A stretch of DNA of 64,000 bases from 3107 sp965216225 (GTDB lineage: Bacteria > Pseudomonadota > Alphaproteobacteria > Rhodobacterales > Rhodobacteraceae), in the NCBI GenBank assembly GCA_965216225.1, contig CBDCFF010000032.1, forward strand, positions 124,001 to 188,000. Reading direction: 5' to 3'. A program made the position numbers and the translations under genes. Numbering within the stretch: the first letter of the stretch is position 1; every line of letters starts with the position of its first letter. Below are positions 57,066 through 64,000 of this stretch, one piece after another. The notes beneath the pieces are model-generated. The model ran no database searches, was not told where the DNA came from, and saw only the letters and a list, made by a program, of their open reading frames with translations.

Positions 57066-57095
57066 CTTCTTCTCTGCCCAAATACTCCGGGGGCG
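57066..57095 (-). repeat. Dispersed repeat copy 3 (inverted partner)
   Basis: The minus strand reads gcccccggagtatttgggca followed by gagaagaag, the same core as copies 1 and 2. Lying just past the ccr stop codon, the 2-3 pair could act as a terminator or mRNA stabiliser for ccr. Confidence 0.65.
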
Positions 57096-57183
57096 AATGC
57101 CGCCAGGCATGAGCGGGCGGAGCCCGGCAGGGAAAGACCCGCATCCGGGAACGCGGCACGGGGTCTTTCGCAACAGACATCGG

Positions 57184-58476
<1,293 letters not shown>

Positions 58477-58608
58477 CACACTCTCCGTCAGCAGAAAACA
58501 TGCCGCATCGCAGAATCAGCGCGGCGCTTAATATGGTGAAATAAATGCCGCGCGGTAATATTGCAACTTCAATCGGCTTGTTTTTGTAATTATATGATTC
58601 TCTCGATT

Positions 58609-59988
58609 TCAACATGCCGCAACTGCATCCAGAACCTGCGCAACCGACGCCGCATAGAATGAAACTGCGGGGGCATCGCCGGGGCGGATGCGCAACGTGC
58701 CGTGTTCCTCGACCACCATGCGCCTCGACTCAAGCATCCCGAGGCCGAGTTCCCCTGCCGCCCCGGCATCGCCATGGGGCAACTGCACATATGCGCCGCG
58801 CCTTTGCAACTCCGCCACCAGCGCCGCCACCCTGGCCAGAATCTCCTGCTGCGGCAAAGGCCCGGCAGCGCAATCGAGAACATGGGCGACCAGCGGCACC
58901 GGCAGCAGCGGCAGATTCTCCCGGATGCGCCGCATCAGTTCATCGCCCACACGTCCCAGCGTTACTGATCCGCCATTCATGAAAGTTCGCAGCGACAATG
59001 GCCTGCCGAAACGCACGGCGGCATAGCCGAAACGGTGCGCCCGGCCTGTCAGCCTGAATCGGATTTGCCGCCCGACGAACCCGATCATGCGCAGAATGCT
59101 GAACCTGAACCCTCTCCCGTCGCGCTCTGCGGCCTCCAGCAGCACCCGGTCTTCCAGAACCCGATCATAATTCAGCGCAACGGGCACAAAGACGACATCA
59201 CGCCCGGCGTCGGGGTTGAAATCATTCAGGATATAGCTGATCAGCCCCAGCTTGGGTTTGCCCACCTGCCCATCGAGGCTCAGCCCCCCTTCCGGAAACA
59301 TGGCCTGGCTCACCCCGTTCGATGTCGCCAGTTGCACATACCGCGCCAGTATCCGGCGATAGAGCGTGTTGCGGGACGTGCGGCGGATGAAATACGCCCC
59401 CATGGCGCGGATCAGACCCCGCAAGGGCCAGACATTCGCCCATTCACCCACCGCATAGGACAGCGCCGACTGATCCGCCGCCAGATAGGTCACAAGAACG
59501 TAATCCATGTTCGACCGGTGGTTCATGACATAGATCACGGTCGCATCCGGGCTGATCGCCCTGATTGCGTTTTCGTCCTGATAGCTCAGCCGGACACGGT
59601 AGAGCAGCCGCGACAAACGCTGCGCCAGGCTGATCGCGATGCCGAAATAGGCGGTTGCGCTGAAGGATGGCACGATCTCGCGCGCATAGCGGCGCGCCTC
59701 CTGAAAGGCGACGCTTTCGGGAACACCGAGAGCCTGCGCATGTCTGGCGACGGCCTTGATCACCTTCGGGTCATGGATGAGCCGCTGAATCGTATCATGC
59801 CGCCGGATCAGCTTGAACGGCTGGATGGGGCGCGCCAGCCGCTTGTTCAGTTCCGCGACCATGTGTTCCATCCGCCTGCGGAAAAACCACCTGACCGACG
59901 GAAACAGGAAATGCGAGGCAAAGGTCACCGCTGCGAAAAGCAGGATGAGGATCAGCAGCCAAAGCGGAAGTTCTACAGTCCGAAACAT
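58609..59988 (-). CDS. PlsB-like glycerol-3-phosphate acyltransferase family protein
   Basis: This 459-residue membrane-anchored acyltransferase has one N-terminal hydrophobic segment (LPLWLLILILLFAAVTFASHFLF). The PlsC-type motifs are NHRSNMDYVL (H-x4-D catalytic pair), then RRTSRNTLYRRILARYVQ, FPEGGLSLDG and FVPVALNYDR. It is shorter than E. coli PlsB (about 800), so the exact acyl acceptor is uncertain. It is transcribed toward ccr, which lies about 130 bases beyond its end. Confidence 0.85.
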   Translation of the reverse strand: MFRTVELPLWLLILILLFAAVTFASHFLFPSVRWFFRRRMEHMVAELNKRLARPIQPFKLIRRHDTIQRLIHDPKVIKAVARHAQALGVPESVAFQEARRYAREIVPSFSATAYFGIAISLAQRLSRLLYRVRLSYQDENAIRAISPDATVIYVMNHRSNMDYVLVTYLAADQSALSYAVGEWANVWPLRGLIRAMGAYFIRRTSRNTLYRRILARYVQLATSNGVSQAMFPEGGLSLDGQVGKPKLGLISYILNDFNPDAGRDVVFVPVALNYDRVLEDRVLLEAAERDGRGFRFSILRMIGFVGRQIRFRLTGRAHRFGYAAVRFGRPLSLRTFMNGGSVTLGRVGDELMRRIRENLPLLPVPLVAHVLDCAAGPLPQQEILARVAALVAELQRRGAYVQLPHGDAGAAGELGLGMLESRRMVVEEHGTLRIRPGDAPAVSFYAASVAQVLDAVAAC

Positions 59989-60064
59989 CCCCGATACCTT
60001 GCAGTCTGCATCGCGCAGATCAATATGGAAATCATGCCAAACCCGGAGAACCAGGGGAAATCAC

Positions 60065-60661
60065 TTGGAAACATCCGAATTCCTGATCGAACCCGGCTTT
60101 CCCGAAAGCGGGCGCGACTGCGTTGCAAGACTGTTCTGGCAGGCTTTCCACGCCAAGCTCCACCTGCTTCTGCGTCCCGAGGCGCGGGCCGTGTCGTTCA
60201 TCGCCGGGGTTCTGAATCCCGATTTTGCAATGACCGCTCTGGATCGCTCCGGCCGGGTCATTGGCGTTGCCGGGTTCAAGACCGGCGATGGCGCGCTGGT
60301 CGGCGGCGGGGTGGGTGACCTCGCCCGGCACTACGGCTGGTTCGGCGCTCTTTGGCGGGGGCTTTGCTTGGAGCTTCTGGAACGCGATACCGAGGATCGC
60401 GTCCTGTTGATGGATGGCATATTCGTGGACACGTCCGCGCGCGGCAAGGGCGTCGGCACCGCGCTGCTTCGCGCCATTGTCGCCGAAGCGTCCCGGCGCG
60501 GCCTCGATTCCGTCAGGCTGGACGTGATCGACACCAACCCCCGGGCGCGCGCCCTGTACGAACGCGAAGGCTTTGTCGCGGGCGACACGCACCATCTTGG
60601 CCCCCTGAAACACCTTTTCGGCTTTGACAGTGCGACCACCCTGATCCGCAGCCTTTCATGA
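60065..60661 (+). CDS. GNAT-family N-acetyltransferase
   Basis: This 198-residue GNAT protein has the acetyl-CoA loop VDTSARGKGVGTALLRAIVAE (with the R/Q-x-x-G-x-G/A pattern as ARGKGVG) and the C-terminal beta-bulge segment DTNPRARALYEREGFV. The substrate is unknown. The frame is open far upstream without family sequence. TTG 60065 (METSEFLIEPG if read as Met) is chosen because AGGGGAAA lies five bases before it. It lies between a divergent acyltransferase gene and ecm. Confidence 0.75.
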   Translation: METSEFLIEPGFPESGRDCVARLFWQAFHAKLHLLLRPEARAVSFIAGVLNPDFAMTALDRSGRVIGVAGFKTGDGALVGGGVGDLARHYGWFGALWRGLCLELLERDTEDRVLLMDGIFVDTSARGKGVGTALLRAIVAEASRRGLDSVRLDVIDTNPRARALYEREGFVAGDTHHLGPLKHLFGFDSATTLIRSLS

Positions 60662-60686
60662 TATGGAAATGCCGCAGCGCAGCGCG

Positions 60687-60716
60687 TTGACAAGGTCATA
60701 AAATTCCATTTATCTG
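60687..60716 (+). promoter_or_regulatory. ecm: Candidate sigma-70 promoter for ecm
   Basis: TTGACA at 60687-60692 is followed after 18 bases by TATCTG (60711-60716), in an AT-rich stretch 48 bases before the ecm start codon. The -35 box is perfect and the -10 box is weak. This is prediction by eye only. Confidence 0.35.
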
Positions 60717-60763
60717 CGCCTGACAATAATATTCTTGCCGAAACCCGTTTCACGAGGCTCCGC

Positions 60764-62731
60764 ATGTCGCAGATGCAGAAAGATCGTCCATGGTTGTTCA
60801 GAACCTATGCCGGGCATTCCACCGCCAGGGCATCGAATGCGCTTTACCGGGGCAATCTGGCGAAGGGCCAGACCGGGCTGAGCGTCGCCTTCGACCTGCC
60901 GACCCAGACCGGTTACGACAGCGATCACAGGCTGGCGAAGGGCGAAGTCGGCAGGGTCGGCGTCCCGATTGCGCATCTGGGCGACATGCGCGCGCTTTTT
61001 GACCGCATCCCGCTGGAACGGATGAACACCTCGATGACCATCAACGCCACGGCCCCGTGGCTGCTGGCGCTCTATATCGCGGTGGCCGGGGAACAGGGTG
61101 CGGATGTCTCCGGGCTGCAAGGCACGGTGCAGAACGACATCATCAAGGAATATCTTTCGCGCGGCACCTATATCTGCCCGCCGAAGCCCAGCCTGCGGAT
61201 GATCACCGATGTGGCGGCCTATACGCGCGAACACCTGCCGAAATGGAACCCGATGAATGTGTGCTCCTATCACCTGCAGGAGGCAGGGGCGACACCGGAG
61301 GAGGAACTGGCCTTCGCCCTCGCCACGGCCATCGCCGTGCTGGATGACCTGCAAGGCAAGGTTCCGGCAGAGGCATTCCCGGCCATGGCCGGGCGCATCT
61401 CGTTTTTTGTGAATGCGGGCATCCGCTTTGTCACCGAAATGTGCAAGATGCGCGCCTTTGTGGAGCTGTGGGACGAAATCACCGGCGACCGCTATGGTGT
61501 GGAAGACCCGAAATTCCGCCGCTTCCGCTATGGGGTGCAGGTAAACAGCCTTGGCCTGACCGAACAGCAGCCGGAAAACAACGTCTATCGCATCCTTCTG
61601 GAAATGCTGGCGGTGATCCTGTCGAAGAACGCCCGCGCCAGGGCCGTGCAACTGCCCGCCTGGAACGAGGCGCTGGGTCTGCCGCGCCCCTGGGATCAGC
61701 AATGGTCGCTTCGGATGCAGCAGATTCTGGCCTATGAAACGGATATACTGGAATACGGGGATCTGTTCGACGGCAACCCGGCAGTGACGGCCAGGGTCGA
61801 AGCCCTGAAAGCAGGCGCGCGGGCGGAACTTGCCCGGATCAATGCCATGGGCGGGGCTGTCGCCGCCATCGAATACATGAAATCGCGGCTGGTCGCATCG
61901 AACGCCGCGCGCATCAGGCGAATCGAGAACGCGGAGACCACGATTGTCGGCGTGAACCGCTGGACGGAGGCCGCCGAGAGCCCGCTGACCCTGGGGAATG
62001 ACGCCATCATGGTGGTGGACGAGGCCGCGGAAGCCGATCAGGTCGCCCGTCTGAAAGCCTGGAGAGAGGGGCGCGACGAGCGGGCCGTCGAGGCCGCGCT
62101 CGTCGCGGTTCGCGCCGCCGCGCGAACGGGCGTCAATATCATGCCCGCCTCGATCGAGGCCGCCAGGGCAGGGGCCACCACCGGCGAATGGGGCGATGTC
62201 GTGCGCAGCGCCTTTGGCGAGTACCGCGCACCCACCGGCGTGCCGAAGAATCCGTCCAACCGGACCGAGGGGCTGGACGACATCCGCAACCGGGTCGATG
62301 CGGTCAGCGACCGTCTGGGCCGACGCCTGAAATTCCTCGTCGGCAAGCCGGGGCTCGACGGTCATTCCAACGGCGCCGAACAGATCGCTGTCCGGGCCCG
62401 CGATTGCGGCATGGACATCAGCTATGAGGGCATCCGCCTGACGCCCGAGGAAATCGTGACCGCCGCAAGGCAGGAGGGCGCGCATGTGGTCGGCCTCTCG
62501 GTTCTCTCCGGCTCTCACATGCCGCTGATTGCCGAGGTGATGGAGCGGATGCGCGCCGAGGGGCTGTCGCACATCCCGGTCGTCGCCGGTGGGATCATCC
62601 CCGACGACGATGCCGTCAGGCTCTGCTCCATGGGCGTGGCCAGGGTCTATACCCCCAAGGATTTCGGGCTGAACCGGATCATGTGCGACATCGTGGCGCT
62701 GGTCGATCCGGAAACCGCGGCGGCAGGATGA
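60764..62731 (+). CDS. ecm: Ethylmalonyl-CoA mutase (coenzyme B12-dependent)
   Basis: This 655-residue single-chain mutase converts ethylmalonyl-CoA to methylsuccinyl-CoA. It has the catalytic TIM barrel with GLSVAFDLPTQTGYDSD and the substrate loop TMNTSMTINA-like segment MNTSMTINATAPWLLALY. A C-terminal B12 domain carries the KPGLDGHSNGAEQ motif (DxHxxG, about residue 532) and GGIIPDDD. Length and the RPWLFRTYAGHSTARASN start fit Ecm better than methylmalonyl-CoA mutase (about 710). With ccr it places two consecutive C4-C5 steps of the pathway in this locus, with an epimerase expected elsewhere. Confidence 0.93.
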   Translation: MSQMQKDRPWLFRTYAGHSTARASNALYRGNLAKGQTGLSVAFDLPTQTGYDSDHRLAKGEVGRVGVPIAHLGDMRALFDRIPLERMNTSMTINATAPWLLALYIAVAGEQGADVSGLQGTVQNDIIKEYLSRGTYICPPKPSLRMITDVAAYTREHLPKWNPMNVCSYHLQEAGATPEEELAFALATAIAVLDDLQGKVPAEAFPAMAGRISFFVNAGIRFVTEMCKMRAFVELWDEITGDRYGVEDPKFRRFRYGVQVNSLGLTEQQPENNVYRILLEMLAVILSKNARARAVQLPAWNEALGLPRPWDQQWSLRMQQILAYETDILEYGDLFDGNPAVTARVEALKAGARAELARINAMGGAVAAIEYMKSRLVASNAARIRRIENAETTIVGVNRWTEAAESPLTLGNDAIMVVDEAAEADQVARLKAWREGRDERAVEAALVAVRAAARTGVNIMPASIEAARAGATTGEWGDVVRSAFGEYRAPTGVPKNPSNRTEGLDDIRNRVDAVSDRLGRRLKFLVGKPGLDGHSNGAEQIAVRARDCGMDISYEGIRLTPEEIVTAARQEGAHVVGLSVLSGSHMPLIAEVMERMRAEGLSHIPVVAGGIIPDDDAVRLCSMGVARVYTPKDFGLNRIMCDIVALVDPETAAAG

Positions 62732-62807
62732 TCCGGCCCTGACCGCACGGGCTTTTCCTGCCGCGAAACATCCGTATTCTGGACCGATCAAACATATCGA
62801 GGATCAC

Positions 62808-63512
62808 ATGAGCACTCATATCGGCGCAAGGCCCGGCGAGATTGCCGAAACCGTTCTGCTGCCCGGCGACCCGTACCGGGCCAGATGGGCAGCGGAGAAT
62901 TTCCTGAAGGGGGCAAGACTCGTCAACGAAATACGCGGGATGCTGGGGTTTACCGGCTCCTACAAGGGCAATCCCGTCACCATTCACGGCTCCGGCATGG
63001 GGATGCCCAGCCTCTCGATCTACGTCAACGAACTGATTCGCGACCATGGCGCCCGGACACTCATCCGCATCGGATCGTGTGGCGGGATGCAGGATGGGGT
63101 GAAAATACGCGATCTGATCCTCGCCATGACAGCCACAACCCTGTCAACGCCATCCATCGGCATCTTCAAAGAGATCAATTTCGCCCCCTGCGCCGATTAT
63201 GGCCTTTTGCACACCGCCGCCGGGTGCGCGGCGGCGAAAGGCGCGCGCCTTCATGTCGGCGGCATCCATTCCTCTGACGTGTTCTATGGCGAACGCCCCG
63301 ACCTCAACGAACAGATGGTCCGCCACGGCATTCTGGGGGTCGAGATGGAGACGGCGGAGCTTTACATCCTCGCCGCGCGCCATGGCTGCCGGGCGCTGGC
63401 CGTGCTGACCGTCAGCGATCATCTGATCACCGGCGAGGCACTGCCACCCGAAGACCGCGAACGCAGCTTTGGCGACATGGTCGAAATCGCGCTGGAGGCC
63501 GCGTTCGCCTGA
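62808..63512 (+). CDS. deoD: Purine-nucleoside phosphorylase, DeoD type
   Basis: This 234-residue hexameric-type purine nucleoside phosphorylase cleaves purine nucleosides with phosphate. It has MSTHIGARPGEIAETVLLPGDP at the start, GSGMGMPSLSIYVNELI, the active-site IGSCGGMQ, GVEMETAELYILA, and LTVSDHLITGE. The family is used in nucleoside salvage. The neighbours give no further clue to its role. It lies 76 bases after ecm on the same strand and may share its transcript. Confidence 0.94.
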   Translation: MSTHIGARPGEIAETVLLPGDPYRARWAAENFLKGARLVNEIRGMLGFTGSYKGNPVTIHGSGMGMPSLSIYVNELIRDHGARTLIRIGSCGGMQDGVKIRDLILAMTATTLSTPSIGIFKEINFAPCADYGLLHTAAGCAAAKGARLHVGGIHSSDVFYGERPDLNEQMVRHGILGVEMETAELYILAARHGCRALAVLTVSDHLITGEALPPEDRERSFGDMVEIALEAAFA

Positions 63513-63675
63513 ACCGCCGATGGCATGATGCCCGCCCGGCTGTCCGGTCACGCGCGCCGGTATCGCCTGAGCCTGAGCGGATCGTCCGAAACCCGCCTTC
63601 CGGTCACAAAACCGTTGTCCCTGTTGCAAAATTCCGGCGATCACCGCAAAAGGGGGCAACCACGGGATCCGCACG

Positions 63676-64000
63676 ATGCTCGACGCCGCCACCAGAAAGG
63701 TCATCGACCCGCTCCTGAACGTGCCGGGCCGCGTTCTGGCGGGCATGGGCGTCACCGCCAATCAGGTCACGCTGGCGGGACTGGGGCTGGGCCTGATCGC
63801 TGCCGCCATGATCGCGCTGGACCGGTCGGTCTGGGCGCTGGTTCCGCTTCTGCTCAGCCGCGCGGCGGACGGGCTTGACGGCGCGGTGGCGCGCGCCCGT
63901 GGCAGGACCGATTTCGGCGGCTACCTCGACATCGCCGCCGATTTCCTCTTTTACGGCGCGATTCCCATGGCTTTCGTCTGGCTCGACCCGGCAATGAACG
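63676..64000 (+). CDS. CDP-alcohol phosphatidyltransferase family protein (partial, cut by window end)
   Basis: The first 108 codons are visible from ATG 63676 (MLDAATRKVIDPLLNVPGR). The family motif is nearly complete: RAADGLDGAVARARGRTDFG then GYLDIAADF, i.e. the DG..AR...G...D...D pattern that binds the CDP-alcohol. There are two hydrophobic segments (VTLAGLGLGLIAAAMIAL and VPLLLSRAADGL). The exact lipid product cannot be told. The ribosome-binding site is weak (aaagggggcaacc). Confidence 0.85.
   Translation, partial: MLDAATRKVIDPLLNVPGRVLAGMGVTANQVTLAGLGLGLIAAAMIALDRSVWALVPLLLSRAADGLDGAVARARGRTDFGGYLDIAADFLFYGAIPMAFVWLDPAMN

Noticed and set aside
60710..62791. A 693-codon minus-strand open frame opposite ecm
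   Set aside because: Entirely antisense to ecm, which carries all expected motifs.

Overview
The window is GC-rich chromosomal DNA from an alphaproteobacterium, most likely Rhodobacterales/Rhodobacteraceae. The evidence is the RegA/RegB redox pair, AddA/AddB instead of RecBCD, the ethylmalonyl-CoA pathway genes ccr and ecm, FolE2, a DUF6446-type small protein, and the familiar gene order tsaE-amgK-murU-addB-addA-trxA beside hslV-hslU. No rRNA, tRNA or CRISPR array was recognised.

Layout. 1-1800 is IS debris: the N-terminus of an IS1182-like transposase leaving the window, a decayed IS481-like element, and a stub of a phage-type DUF5131 gene. 1805-10970 holds an EVE protein, ahcY, an HD phosphohydrolase, divergent regA and regB, then tsaE-amgK-murU-addB. 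addB is split by a foreign 1,114-bp segment lying between 12-bp direct repeats. It resumes at about 12075 and runs into addA, trxA, hslV and hslU. 18.9-33.7 kb is core metabolism and maintenance: Smr, Tim44-like, fxsA, secB, dnaQ, coaE, aroE, gatB, a lytic transglycosylase, a frameshifted pepN, folE2, trkH, glyQ and marC. 33.8-43.5 kb holds a DUF6446-type protein, glyS, a ppdK-like gene, a SleB-type hydrolase and the folate/cell-wall set folB-folP-glmM. 43.9-47.6 kb is an oligopeptide-type ABC operon without a binding-protein gene.

47.6-55.2 kb is the accessory region. The glycerate-kinase gene that followed the ABC operon survives only as two short pieces. After it come an IS110 remnant, a 3.28-kb IS1595-type transposon, a 114-bp IS481 tip, an IS30 remnant, a complete-looking IS6-type element with a damaged catalytic residue, IS5-like debris, and two truncated IS256-type copies fused head-on. 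The IS1595-type transposon has perfect 24-bp inverted ends. Inside them a single tightly packed operon encodes the transposase, a C5-cytosine methyltransferase, a NotI-like restriction endonuclease and a 57-residue protein of unknown function. It therefore looks like a restriction-modification system carried as transposon cargo, and is the most interesting object here.

55.4-64 kb returns to the core genome: a RecD-like helicase, ccr, a PlsB-like acyltransferase, a GNAT enzyme, ecm, deoD-type purine nucleoside phosphorylase, and the start of a CDP-alcohol phosphatidyltransferase cut by the window edge. ccr and ecm catalyse two steps of the same acetyl-CoA assimilation route and lie within 6 kb of each other.
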